From: a virus
Length of the DNA stretch: 64,000 bases
Virus record (IMG/VR): IMGVR_UViG_3300023184_000033
Coordinates: 62,001-126,000 of that record
Reading direction: 5' to 3' (one strand)
Positions 15,496 to 24,405 of this stretch are shown one piece after another. A program made the translations under genes and the position numbers. Under the pieces are notes generated by a model that did no database searches, had not been told where the DNA came from, and worked only from the letters and a program-made list of their open reading frames with translations. Position 1 is the first letter of the stretch. Every line of letters starts with the position of its first letter.

Positions 15496-17178
15496 TTACA
15501 AATTATTTTTAAAATTTCCCATAAACGAAGAATATGTGGAACTACCGCTACCGGTCTCCCATAAATCACCATCAATGAGTTCTAAATCTGAATATGAAGT
15601 CATTGTGTCATCCATGATTGGTGCCGGCACCATTTCCTCATCAAATTGATTCATATTTTCAGCCTGAATTTGTTTTCTCAGATCATGATTAACAATTTCT
15701 CTAAAATATTTTTGAGTGGTTACCCATCCAAATAACACCAAAGACATAACCAAATCATCATTAGCATCGTCTTCTGCTGCAAAAGAGTTTTTCTTTGCAA
15801 CAAAAGTAGTTAACTCTGAATATGTATCAAAATCGTTAATTATAAGTTTGTCACCTTCAATCAAAGCTTTGAGGTTTGAACAACCAATGCGTTTGACTTG
15901 AGGAGACATTTTCAGTCCCATTTGTATACCTCTGGCAAAACCAGCCGATAACTGTTGAGGTTTTTTATTACCAGTAAACACTTTCCACAGATTTTCATAT
16001 TCTAAGTCAGAATGTAATGTTTCTGCCACCTGTGGTGTGTTGTTTATTTCCACCAACACATATGCATCATTATACAATCTGGCTGCATTATAGATTATGG
16101 TTGGAAATAATATTGGTGAAATGGTTGAAGACTTGTATGCTGCAACTTGTTTGTATGGTGTTTTGGATATGTCTATGATTGTAAATGAAGAACAATCTAA
16201 ACCTTTACCTTCAGAAACATCAACACACATGGCATACAGATGGTCTTTCATATTGACTTCATCTGATTTAATTGGTGCTTCATATATCCTCAACATATCA
16301 TGTTCGGTGATAGGATTGATATAAGTAATTTCTTGTAATTTTTTGGCAGAGATTAAAGTATTTGATGAACCTAAAAACTCAGTTTCAAACTCTTGACTAA
16401 ATTGTCGTTCAGAAGTGTTACGAATTGTTTCTTCTTTCCAGGCATCATCTCGACCTGGAACCATAGACCAATGAATCTCAAATGGTTTATAGTTACTACG
16501 TTTCTCAACGGCATCCATCCACATCTTGTAGAACAGATTCATACCATTTGGCGTAGACACCATCAAAATCTTTGTTTTAGTACCAGATGTAATAACAGGA
16601 TAAACTGAAGTAATGAAGTCGTATGCAACATTTCCTGGAACGAAAGCAAATTCATCTAAGAAAACAATGTTGTATGCGCCTGAACGTGCTGCTGAAGATG
16701 AAGTAGAGTTTGCAACAATAACGGAAGAATTTTCTAGTTCAATGCGACCCTTGTTCCATTCTACCACGCCTTGTTGTAACCACATTGGTAAGTTTTCATA
16801 TGCCAACTGTAACTTACCTAGAATGTCACGTGCTGTTTGGCCTTTGTTGGCCAACACGGCGATGTTCTGAGAATCTTTGAATAATATAGTCCAAAGAAGA
16901 TATGCAACCGCAGTTGTGGTTTTACCAACCTGTCGAGGGCACTTAACGATAACAAAACGATTATCATTAAAAGTTCTCATCATGTCTTTTTGGAAATCAT
17001 ACATTTCAAAAGGAACAAGACCACGGTCCAATGATATGATGCTGATGTATTTTGCAAAGTATATGGGATCAGCTGCACACTTCAGGTATTCTTCAACCTG
17101 TTCCTTAGTAAACTTATACTCAATGCCAACACGTTTTAATTTGGGATTGTCCCGGTACGATTCTTTAAGTGTTGCCAT
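15496..17178 (-). CDS. 17: gp17 large terminase subunit
   Basis: DNA-packaging motor with ATPase and headful nuclease domains. In 560 residues it has Walker A (CPRQVGKTT, 80-88), Walker B plus catalytic Glu (IVFLDEFAF, Asp175-Glu176), the coupling motif region (ILMVSTPNG, about 204-212) and RNase H-like nuclease acidic residues (CVDVSEGKG, Asp320; DDANDDLVMS, about 471-480). T4 gp17 is 610 residues. The start overlaps the gp16 stop as TAATG, which indicates translational coupling. Confidence 0.97.
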   Translation of the reverse strand: MATLKESYRDNPKLKRVGIEYKFTKEQVEEYLKCAADPIYFAKYISIISLDRGLVPFEMYDFQKDMMRTFNDNRFVIVKCPRQVGKTTTAVAYLLWTILFKDSQNIAVLANKGQTARDILGKLQLAYENLPMWLQQGVVEWNKGRIELENSSVIVANSTSSSAARSGAYNIVFLDEFAFVPGNVAYDFITSVYPVITSGTKTKILMVSTPNGMNLFYKMWMDAVEKRSNYKPFEIHWSMVPGRDDAWKEETIRNTSERQFSQEFETEFLGSSNTLISAKKLQEITYINPITEHDMLRIYEAPIKSDEVNMKDHLYAMCVDVSEGKGLDCSSFTIIDISKTPYKQVAAYKSSTISPILFPTIIYNAARLYNDAYVLVEINNTPQVAETLHSDLEYENLWKVFTGNKKPQQLSAGFARGIQMGLKMSPQVKRIGCSNLKALIEGDKLIINDFDTYSELTTFVAKKNSFAAEDDANDDLVMSLVLFGWVTTQKYFREIVNHDLRKQIQAENMNQFDEEMVPAPIMDDTMTSYSDLELIDGDLWETGSGSSTYSSFMGNFKNNL

Positions 17179-17594
17179 TATTCTTTATTCTTTAATAATT
17201 TCTGCAACTCAGTAGTAGAACCAACAAAGATTGCTTTATCAATATTTGTTTGTGGTTTATTATCTTTTTTGGAATCATCCATGGTGCGAATTTGTTTCTG
17301 TATAGCCAAGAGTTCTTTATTGGCATCTACCATATTTTTGAGTATACCACCATAAACTTCAAATGCTCTTGGGTGTTGACCTGCTTTAGCAATCTGTAGA
17401 ATTTCTTCCATTGCATCTTTGCCAGAATCAATAATAGATTGCAAGTTTTCTTTTGACTGTTGGTATGCATCAGTCAAATCCTCATCCATGTTTGCTTCGT
17501 TGTAGTGGGTAGTTACAACTTCGGTTTTTGGTTTCTTTTCGTCAATTGGCATGACGTTAAAAATATCTGAAAGATTTTTATTCAATTCGTTCAT
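17178..17594 (-). CDS. 16: gp16 small terminase subunit
   Basis: Ring-forming packaging regulator that recognises DNA and stimulates gp17. The 138-residue protein has a central pair of helices typical of the family (DAYQQSKENLQSIIDSGKDAMEEILQIAKAG...RAFEVYGGILKNMVDANKELLAIQKQIR). Position immediately before gp17 is diagnostic. Slightly shorter than T4 gp16 (164). Confidence 0.92.
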   Translation of the reverse strand: MNELNKNLSDIFNVMPIDEKKPKTEVVTTHYNEANMDEDLTDAYQQSKENLQSIIDSGKDAMEEILQIAKAGQHPRAFEVYGGILKNMVDANKELLAIQKQIRTMDDSKKDNKPQTNIDKAIFVGSTTELQKLLKNKE

Positions 17595-17609
17595 TTTAAA
17601 TCACTTTTA

Positions 17610-18605
17610 TTAATAATTTGCACTATACGTATTAGCTATTTCGGTAATAACAGTATTGGCCGTCCAATTTGAGGCATTCATTGTTGAAACACTTGGCGTA
17701 ATATCAATTTTGGCCAATCTTTGAGTTACCATATTATATGATGTGAATGAATAATTTGAATGTGTTTGTGTTCCAATAATTGGCATCGTAGAAACAAAAT
17801 GTCCTTTGATATTTTTTAAAGTTAAATTATTATATTTCCAAACAACAACTTTTGCTGTGGCCGTAGCGGTTGCAAGAGAATAACCTTGATACACAACTTC
17901 ATCCCGCAAATAAGTTCCATTGCCAGCAGGATTCATTGTAAACAAAATTTGGTCACCATCTGTAATCATATTATATACATTTGTAATTGAATGTGTAATT
18001 ACATTAGTTTGTGATACTGGACCAAAGATGAATCCTTTAACGGTAAAGTTGAGCGTCCAAATAATCATTCTGGTATCAGAATCACGACCACCTTCATATT
18101 TAATATCTTGGTTGGTTGAATTTAATACAATAGGAACTTCTTTAATAATACCCATCTCAGGTATCATATTAATCTTTACAGTATAATCTGGTGTAAAGTA
18201 TGACAAAACATGTTCTATAACTTGTGATGCATCTTCAATGTTACGAACATACAAATATAGATTGAAGTCAAAATTATATGGTACTGGATTGTATTGTCCC
18301 ACAGTACCTGTTGTTGTCTGTGAGAAATTTCTTATGTTGGTATTCTGTTTACGTGATGGATCATATGTGAATCCTGTCATCTCATAAGAAAATCTTGGTA
18401 AAGTAATTTGTACTTTTTTATCTAAGTCATAATCAGCTTCAAGTCTTTGCACATACAGTTCTTTGTTTGCATATGTGATAGGAATGATAAATCTTTCCGA
18501 TTCAGTTAAATCAGGATTGTAACGCACCAAAGTAATATTATCGAAAAGATTACCAAAGGCAACCGTTAATTTTCGAATGCTTCTATTGTAGAATGTATTT
18601 GCCAT
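17610..18605 (-). CDS. 15: gp15 tail terminator / sheath stabiliser
   Basis: Hexameric cap at the head end of the tail. The 331 residues include the family core: TFYNRSIRKLTVAFGNLFDNITLVR, then LYVQRLEADYDLDKKVQITLPRFSYEM, then NPVPYNFDFNLYLYVRNIEDASQVIEHVLSYFTPDYTVKIN. T4 gp15 is 272 residues; the extra length lies in a C-terminal beta-rich region (about 205-331). Its ATG overlaps the gp14 stop (TAATG). Gene order 13-14-15-16-17 is the T4 order. Confidence 0.94.
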   Translation of the reverse strand: MANTFYNRSIRKLTVAFGNLFDNITLVRYNPDLTESERFIIPITYANKELYVQRLEADYDLDKKVQITLPRFSYEMTGFTYDPSRKQNTNIRNFSQTTTGTVGQYNPVPYNFDFNLYLYVRNIEDASQVIEHVLSYFTPDYTVKINMIPEMGIIKEVPIVLNSTNQDIKYEGGRDSDTRMIIWTLNFTVKGFIFGPVSQTNVITHSITNVYNMITDGDQILFTMNPAGNGTYLRDEVVYQGYSLATATATAKVVVWKYNNLTLKNIKGHFVSTMPIIGTQTHSNYSFTSYNMVTQRLAKIDITPSVSTMNASNWTANTVITEIANTYSANY

Positions 18606-19489
18606 TAGATTGAACCAAACGGATTAATTTCCGCTGTGCTGATTATATTATTTGCTTGGGTGTTTATATATGAGTTATCATACTGTTCATTTTTAACTGT
18701 TGGTGTTAAAACATCATAGTTTCCAACAGTTCTTGTTGTATTGCTATTGTTACCACGAACAGTAACTGCGTTTCTGAACTCGCCTTGAATATTTGAAACA
18801 ATCAATTCCTTACTTACAAAATCCCAAGACTGTACGATAGCTGATGTGTATGAATTGGCCAGCGTTGCATCGTTTGACTGGAACACAATTTCACCTAAAG
18901 TAAAGTCACCAGTACCATTGCCAAGGTTGAGTGTAATGTTGTACGCTGAATTTGTAGCAGCTTCATCAATAACTGGAATACCAGTAGTAATTTCTTCTTG
19001 TGAGTATTTAAATTTCTCTAGTTCTAGTTCATAGAAAAATGGCACTTGTCGACCTAACATCATCATGTCTTTGTTTTGATTGGTGAATTTAATTTCATAT
19101 AGTTCACCAGTTCCGTTTGCGAATGGAATATAAATCAAGTCGCCTTCACGTGGTCTTGTAAATGTGTTCTGTGGAATTCTTTGTGCAAATGACCGTTTGG
19201 ATAATATTACTGATACTTGATTTCTAATCTCAAGTCCAAACTTGGAGAAGAATTCTCTTTCTCCGTTGTAATTCAATGCATTGGACAAATACATTTCAAG
19301 TGGAAATGCAGTTGAAAATTTCTTAACTGGATCTTCACCATACAATAAGTCACGTGCCTCATCATTATTATTAGGCAAATAGAAAGCATCAAACCCCATC
19401 AACTTGATGGATTCAACGAGCAAGTCTTCAATTAACCTTTGGTCAGTATACTTGGCGTTGTAACTATTGTAATAGGGATTCGTTGCCAT
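18605..19489 (-). CDS. 14: gp14 neck protein
   Basis: Head-completion/neck protein that joins the portal-bound gp13 ring to the tail. The 294 residues carry the family opening (TDQRLIEDLLVESIKLMGFDAFYLPN) and FPLEMYLSNALNYNGEREFFSKFGLEIRNQVSVILSKRSF. Longer than T4 gp14 (256) because of an extended C-terminal beta region. It starts one base after the gp13 stop. Confidence 0.94.
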   Translation of the reverse strand: MATNPYYNSYNAKYTDQRLIEDLLVESIKLMGFDAFYLPNNNDEARDLLYGEDPVKKFSTAFPLEMYLSNALNYNGEREFFSKFGLEIRNQVSVILSKRSFAQRIPQNTFTRPREGDLIYIPFANGTGELYEIKFTNQNKDMMMLGRQVPFFYELELEKFKYSQEEITTGIPVIDEAATNSAYNITLNLGNGTGDFTLGEIVFQSNDATLANSYTSAIVQSWDFVSKELIVSNIQGEFRNAVTVRGNNSNTTRTVGNYDVLTPTVKNEQYDNSYINTQANNIISTAEINPFGSI

Positions 19490-19490
19490 A

Positions 19491-20261
19491 TTAGTTCATG
19501 AACCATTCTAATGGAGCTCCATAATTGGATTCCATTTCTTTTTCTAATCGTTCGATTTCAATTGCAGCTTCTTCATAGATTTTTGTACCATTCAATGTAA
19601 CACCACCAGGCAACTGAATGTTATCAAACTTCTTCATATTATTACCCCAACTTCTCTTAATCAGAGCTGTTGCATATTCTTTTAACCATCTGTCATTCCA
19701 GACCAAGGTGAATTGTGTTGGATCAATAACTGCATAAGCTTCTGCAACAACAACTTGGCCAACTGGTGCTTGATATTTACCCCAAGCCCAATCAATGTAA
19801 AGTCTTTGAATGTGTCTTTGGAATCTAATTGGAACCTCACCAGCAAACATCAGTTCAAGTGAACGTAGATGTTGCATAGTGAGTGTGTAATTGATATAGG
19901 ACGCAGAGGTGAAGTCATACAACTCATTCAGGCGCAGCTGATAACGTAAGTCAAACATGCTTACACTAGCTTGCGAGTCCGTTAACGGAAAGATTCGTGT
20001 AATACCAGCAATCTCAATATGTGAGTTGCTTCTATCTAAAGCCTGTGAAGCATCGATGTATTTGTTATCCACATTTTGTTGTGTTAACTTATGAATCCAG
20101 TAAACTTTTTGCAAACCATCAAAATGATAGTCTTGCCAATATTGCAATGCATCGTCAATCCTATCTTGGATTTGTTCTTCATCGATGTTGATATCGATAA
20201 CCGGTGCACCAAGGCGGCGTAAGCAGTAATCGGTAAAATCTTTTCTTGTTGTAATTGCCAT
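19491..20261 (-). CDS. 13: gp13 neck protein
   Basis: Neck protein that binds under the portal after packaging. The 256 residues begin with the diagnostic TTRKDFTDYCLRRLGAPVIDINIDEEQIQDRIDDALQYWQDYH and contain WAWGKYQAPVGQVVVAEAYAVIDP. T4 gp13 is 309 residues. It follows the bilin reductase gene and has a CTAAATA motif 26 nt upstream, so the neck operon has its own late start point after the accessory genes. Confidence 0.94.
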   Translation of the reverse strand: MAITTRKDFTDYCLRRLGAPVIDINIDEEQIQDRIDDALQYWQDYHFDGLQKVYWIHKLTQQNVDNKYIDASQALDRSNSHIEIAGITRIFPLTDSQASVSMFDLRYQLRLNELYDFTSASYINYTLTMQHLRSLELMFAGEVPIRFQRHIQRLYIDWAWGKYQAPVGQVVVAEAYAVIDPTQFTLVWNDRWLKEYATALIKRSWGNNMKKFDNIQLPGGVTLNGTKIYEEAAIEIERLEKEMESNYGAPLEWFMN

Positions 20262-20287
20262 GTTTTTTTACCCCGAATGTATCTCGG

Positions 20288-20294
20288 TATTTAG
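20288..20294 (-). promoter_or_regulatory. Late promoter motif CTAAATA for the neck operon
   Basis: CTAAATA on the minus strand, 26 nt upstream of the gp13 ATG and overlapping the bilin reductase stop codon. Confidence 0.5.
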
Positions 20295-20959
20295 TTATTC
20301 TCTGGAAACAAACAATCCTGAATGAACATCTTTACTGTATTCGCATCTAGTCCTAAACTTTCCATAACCCTCGGTGTATGTGGATTCTGTTTTTGATTTT
20401 GACAATAGTAGTTCTGTTGTTCTCTGATACTACCATGATATGAAAGTGGTACATGTGTGGTACCAACATGCCAAAGATAGTAATCTGTAGTTTCATTAGC
20501 CAATGAAATTAATGTTTCTAGTTCTTTTTCGTCCTGTATATTACCTGCAGCAACCATAGACGATGAAAATATATTTTTGGCCCAATCTGGTAAATTTCTA
20601 GGCTTAGACCACTCAAAATCTTTAACACGATTCTGAAACCACTTTGACATAAAATGTTCACTATTCATACTGAAATCGTGAAAGGCACCAGTGATTTTAT
20701 TTGGTCCCGCAATTAAGTCCAAACCAAAAATTGGTGACGGGTCATTATAATGTGGAAATATACACAGATGCATCATATACAATTTTTTTGTATCACGTGC
20801 ATCTATAATATCCAAGTGTGCTCTACGAAAATTATCGGATGAATACACATAGTTTGGCCAATCAAAAGAATGTCCCTCATCAACCACAACAGAACCTTCT
20901 TTGATTTTGTTATGTACAGACTCCGATAGTTCCACCAAACGATTAAAGATGGTACTCAT
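20291..20959 (-). CDS. pcyX: Ferredoxin-dependent bilin reductase (PcyA/PcyX type)
   Basis: Enzyme of the family that reduces biliverdin to phycobilins with electrons from ferredoxin. The 222 residues align with PcyA through RRAHLD (about 45-50), MMHLCIFP (His64, matching PcyA His88), FGLDLIAGP (Asp81, matching PcyA Asp105) and a C-terminal HYCQxQ-like segment (REQQNYYCQNQKQNPHTPRVMESLG). PcyA Glu76, used for D-ring vinyl reduction, is replaced by Asp50, in a loop two residues longer. A PcyA-related family making phycoerythrobilin, PcyX, was reported from marine non-cyanophage phages beside a heme oxygenase, which is the arrangement here. Start overlaps the heme oxygenase by 17 nt. Subfamily and product are inferred. 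Confidence 0.85.
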   Translation of the reverse strand: MSTIFNRLVELSESVHNKIKEGSVVVDEGHSFDWPNYVYSSDNFRRAHLDIIDARDTKKLYMMHLCIFPHYNDPSPIFGLDLIAGPNKITGAFHDFSMNSEHFMSKWFQNRVKDFEWSKPRNLPDWAKNIFSSSMVAAGNIQDEKELETLISLANETTDYYLWHVGTTHVPLSYHGSIREQQNYYCQNQKQNPHTPRVMESLGLDANTVKMFIQDCLFPENN

Positions 20960-21467
20960 GTTCTAGTTCACCAAATAGTCTGATGACAAAATCGAAACAT
21001 TTGTTTGCTTCGGTACCCAGGTTCTCTGTTAACATTGGTCGAATCTTATCAATCATCTCTTTACGATTTTCGAAATCATACATTCTACCACTTGAAGGTG
21101 CCACTTTTTTAATCATCTGGCCACCATACATATCACCAAAGTGTCTGACATAAATGTGTGCCAAAAAATTAATTGGTTCTGAAGTAACATAATTCATATA
21201 ATCGATTGTAGAATTGTGTGGTACAAAATCAACTTCTGCCAATTCATCCAAGTCTTCTTTCATTTTATCGGCCCGCCACAGTTCTGGCATATCAGAGAGT
21301 ATACCTTGTTCCTGAGCTTTTTCTTCTAGTGTTCTATAACATAGATACTGGTTATACAGATATTCTGCATACATTCTTTTTGTTATTTTACCATTCAAAA
21401 GAAATTCTACAAATTTTGTTTTTTCTGCCGCTTCATGTTTGTCTGCAATTTGTTCACGCAATGTCAT
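20943..21467 (-). CDS. Heme oxygenase
   Basis: Opens heme to biliverdin IX-alpha, CO and iron, using ferredoxin as likely donor. The short 174-residue protein has the proximal heme His (His11 in LREQIADKHEAAEKTKF), the distal-helix GDMYGGQ motif (111-117) and family spacing between them. Bacterial and cyanophage enzymes are usually 200-240 residues, so this is a compact form. It overlaps the bilin reductase start, forming a two-step operon from heme to a phycobilin. It lies between a fibre gene and the neck genes; no own promoter is evident, so read-through from the late promoter at 22551 is likely. Confidence 0.93.
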   Translation of the reverse strand: MTLREQIADKHEAAEKTKFVEFLLNGKITKRMYAEYLYNQYLCYRTLEEKAQEQGILSDMPELWRADKMKEDLDELAEVDFVPHNSTIDYMNYVTSEPINFLAHIYVRHFGDMYGGQMIKKVAPSSGRMYDFENRKEMIDKIRPMLTENLGTEANKCFDFVIRLFGELEHEYHL

Positions 21468-21477
21468 AATTTTTATC

Positions 21478-22524
21478 CTATAGAGTATAAGTGATGGTGT
21501 TTATTAAATTGTTAGCAAAATATGTTATATTATATTTACGAGTTCCAATATTTGATATTGCTGAATTAATAGTTTCTTTAAATGATGTTACAAATCCATT
21601 GGAATTATAAGTCATTCCATCAATCGTTATAATACTATCTGTGTAAGACGATAGGTTTGTATTTGCATAAAAAATTATACCATTATTAGAATTGAATGCT
21701 GGTGAGTGAATTGATGATGCAAGACTTGTTGTGACATTGGATATTTTTGTATTTGTTGATACATTTATATCATATAGATTTTGAAATCTTGTATTTGATG
21801 TGTCTGATAAATTTTGAATTCTTGTATTTGATGTGGTCGATATATCAAATAAATTTTGAACTTTTACATTGATTGTATTAGACCAAAATAAGTAATTGTT
21901 TGCGTTTGCTGTTAATACTGTTCCGTCCGCACCAGCCGGCAAAGATATGTAGACACCGTTTGCACCCTGATATTGTATGTCACCAAGATTTGCCGTGACT
22001 ACTGCATTTTTCCAATATACTTGGCCATTTGCGGCAAGAGATAAGAATTGGTTTGCATTTCCTGTTGGTATGGTATCTGTTAAATTTAACCAACCTGGAG
22101 TTCCGTCTCCTGTGATTGCAAGTATTCGGTTAACGTTTCCTACGGGCAATCTTTGTGGTGAAGTATTACCTTGATATTGTATGTCACCTGGTTGGTTTGT
22201 TACAACATTCTTATAATCATCATTAAAAGTTCTCCAAAAATCTGGTGATGTATTTGGTTGTCTATTAATGTTGTTGCTAGATACCGCTATAAAACTTACG
22301 TTATTATATTTAATAGTATCAGATACTACATAGTAGGTGTTAGATGACCATTGATTATTCCATTGGAATCCATTTGAAATTAAAGACCAAGAAGTTAAAT
22401 TGAATGGTGAAATGGCCTTGGATGGTATAACTGCTTGATACAGTTTTCCACCATAAATTACAAAATCACCAGTTTTGTAAGATGTTGTGACGGAATATGG
22501 ACCAGTGAAAGAAGTATTTAACAT
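21478..22524 (-). CDS. Short tail-fibre-like protein, paralogue of the long fibre at 28613-32164
   Basis: A 348-residue virion protein. Its N-terminus has two units like the sugar-binding repeats of the long fibre (FTGPYSVTTSYKTGDFVIYGGKLYQAV and WSSNTYYVVSDTIKYNNVSFIA). The middle carries GDIQYQG/LPVG motifs and a short NLSDTSNTRFQNLYDI repeat that may form a helical bundle. The C-terminal ~65 residues (FYANTNLSSYTDSIITI ... INTITYTL) match the end of the long fibre closely. It therefore looks like a shortened copy or partner sharing both end modules. It has a GATAAATA late motif 26 nt upstream. Confidence 0.75.
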   Translation of the reverse strand: MLNTSFTGPYSVTTSYKTGDFVIYGGKLYQAVIPSKAISPFNLTSWSLISNGFQWNNQWSSNTYYVVSDTIKYNNVSFIAVSSNNINRQPNTSPDFWRTFNDDYKNVVTNQPGDIQYQGNTSPQRLPVGNVNRILAITGDGTPGWLNLTDTIPTGNANQFLSLAANGQVYWKNAVVTANLGDIQYQGANGVYISLPAGADGTVLTANANNYLFWSNTINVKVQNLFDISTTSNTRIQNLSDTSNTRFQNLYDINVSTNTKISNVTTSLASSIHSPAFNSNNGIIFYANTNLSSYTDSIITIDGMTYNSNGFVTSFKETINSAISNIGTRKYNITYFANNLINTITYTL

Positions 22525-22550
22525 TTTTTAGGAGTACTTTGACATACTCA

Positions 22551-22558
22551 TATTTATC
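22551..22558 (-). promoter_or_regulatory. Late promoter variant GATAAATA
   Basis: GATAAATA on the minus strand, 26 nt upstream of the short fibre gene; it may also drive heme oxygenase and the bilin reductase. Confidence 0.55.
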
Positions 22559-22584
22559 TAATCACCGCCACAACAAATTTAAAT

Positions 22585-24402
22585 TTATTCAGATGAGAAT
22601 TTAATTACATTTTTGTTTTTAACGGTAATTAGTTTGTTGTATTCTGGTAAATATAGATATTCTATTTGACTCTTTGATAGAGTATCAATAGCATCATCGA
22701 GTGTTTCCACTAAAGGATCACCACCTAAATTAAAACTGGTGTTGAAAACAATTGGTACTCCAGTACGGTTTTTAAACTCTGAAATTAATCTGTGATAAAG
22801 AGGATTATCTTCTTTTGTAACCGTCTGAATTCTGCAAGTGTGGTCAACGTGAATAATGGAAGGTATCTTTTCTTCTACACCAGGTTGACAGTTCACAGCA
22901 TACATCATGTGTGGAGAACTCTCCATACCACGCAAATCAAACCATTCATGCACATCTTCTTGTAGAATTGATCCAGCAAAAGGTCTAAAGTATTCTCGGT
23001 GTTTTACACTGTTAACAAAGTCTTTACCATCTTCAAATGTAGGATCAAAAAGTATACTACGATTTCCTAAAGCCCTAGGACCATTTTCACTACGACCTTG
23101 GAATATAGCAACAATATTTTTATTGACCATCAATTCAACGATATCAGCATCTGTAGCATCTTTGATTTCGGCTTGATTGTTGTAAATAATTTCAGACAAT
23201 TCTTCTGGTGTATAATTGTAAACTGGTCCAAGATATACGTCAGATTTACGTTTCATCATAGATTGTTCGGCCGAATGGTAGAACAATAATGCCACACCAA
23301 TTGCTGTTCCACCATCATTTGAAATCGGTTCAACATATAAATTAATACCTAATTCTTTTAATTTTGTCAAATAGTGGTAATTAGCAACACAGTTTAGTCC
23401 ATAACCACCACTCAAAACAATGTTTTTCTTACCTGTTTTTTCACTGGCTCGAATAATTAGATTCAATACTTGTTCTTGAGTTTGTGTTTGAACTGCATAG
23501 GCCAAATCTCTACGATTCTGTAATTTTGTAATGTCATCTTCTTCACCTATATCTTGCAACTCTTGTATCATACCAGCATTGATAAAAGCAGAACCTGGAT
23601 ATGTTGGTGTGATAAAGTTTCTATCAGATAATGTGTATTCACTAGATCCATTTACATTACTGAATAATTTTGGTATATTGGTATTTTCTTTACCATAAGG
23701 AAAAAGTCCCATTGTTTTTCCCGCTTCAATGCCGGAGAAACCACAAAACTCGGTTGCTGCCTCATATGTTTTTGTGATGCCAGCTCTATCCGAAAATATT
23801 GCTTCATATGTTCCTTCTTCATTCAGATACTGTGCATCAATATTTTGTTTCGAAAATGGTATACCATCTTTGTTACCATAGTGTTTATAAACAGTTTTGA
23901 AGTTTGCTGGATAAGAACATTCTAAGATTGTTTCTACTTCCCAAAAATAGATAGGTTGTCCTCTGCTTTCGGCAACCATGCAAGAACCAGCACCGTCAAC
24001 AATCAATGCTGCTGCATCATCAAAACCGGAACGATAAAATGCACAAGCAGCATGAATTTTATGGTGTTGATGACTTAAATCAATCACCTGTGGATGGTTG
24101 TACAAGTCTGCTTTTCTATCAATCAGACCTATTTTTCTTGCCAAACCGGTATACACATTATCACCTGTGAAGTCTACTGTACCGGCAGTTTCTTTTAATG
24201 GTTGTGTATGTGATACTACAATGTAATCAACTTTATTTGTATATTCTTTTACTTTCAATATACCAGCATATGGTCCACCATCGTATTTGTGTCGGCTTAA
24301 TCTTTCTTCTTCAAGACTAAAAACTATTTCACCATCTTTAAGTAAGCAAACACCTGCATTGTGACCACGACTAATTCCTAAAATATAACCAGTTTTATTC
24401 AT
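22585..24402 (-). CDS. NodU/CmcH-family carbamoyltransferase
   Basis: O-carbamoyltransferase that moves a carbamoyl group from carbamoyl phosphate, through carbamoyl-adenylate, to a hydroxyl, often on a sugar. The 605 residues match family size. The N-terminal Kae1-like domain shows GISRGHNAGVCLLKDGEI, metal-site histidines (LSHQHHKIHAACAF, about 109-122), VDGAGS and LSGGYGLNCVANY. The C-terminal domain has GRSENGPRALGNRSILFDP and FNTSFNLGGDPLVETLDDA. It begins 3 nt after the GT9 gene, so the two form one operon and may carbamoylate a glycan on the virion or host. Homologues occur in marine T4-like phages. Confidence 0.94.
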   Translation of the reverse strand: MNKTGYILGISRGHNAGVCLLKDGEIVFSLEEERLSRHKYDGGPYAGILKVKEYTNKVDYIVVSHTQPLKETAGTVDFTGDNVYTGLARKIGLIDRKADLYNHPQVIDLSHQHHKIHAACAFYRSGFDDAAALIVDGAGSCMVAESRGQPIYFWEVETILECSYPANFKTVYKHYGNKDGIPFSKQNIDAQYLNEEGTYEAIFSDRAGITKTYEAATEFCGFSGIEAGKTMGLFPYGKENTNIPKLFSNVNGSSEYTLSDRNFITPTYPGSAFINAGMIQELQDIGEEDDITKLQNRRDLAYAVQTQTQEQVLNLIIRASEKTGKKNIVLSGGYGLNCVANYHYLTKLKELGINLYVEPISNDGGTAIGVALLFYHSAEQSMMKRKSDVYLGPVYNYTPEELSEIIYNNQAEIKDATDADIVELMVNKNIVAIFQGRSENGPRALGNRSILFDPTFEDGKDFVNSVKHREYFRPFAGSILQEDVHEWFDLRGMESSPHMMYAVNCQPGVEEKIPSIIHVDHTCRIQTVTKEDNPLYHRLISEFKNRTGVPIVFNTSFNLGGDPLVETLDDAIDTLSKSQIEYLYLPEYNKLITVKNKNVIKFSSE

Positions 24403-24405
24403 AAT

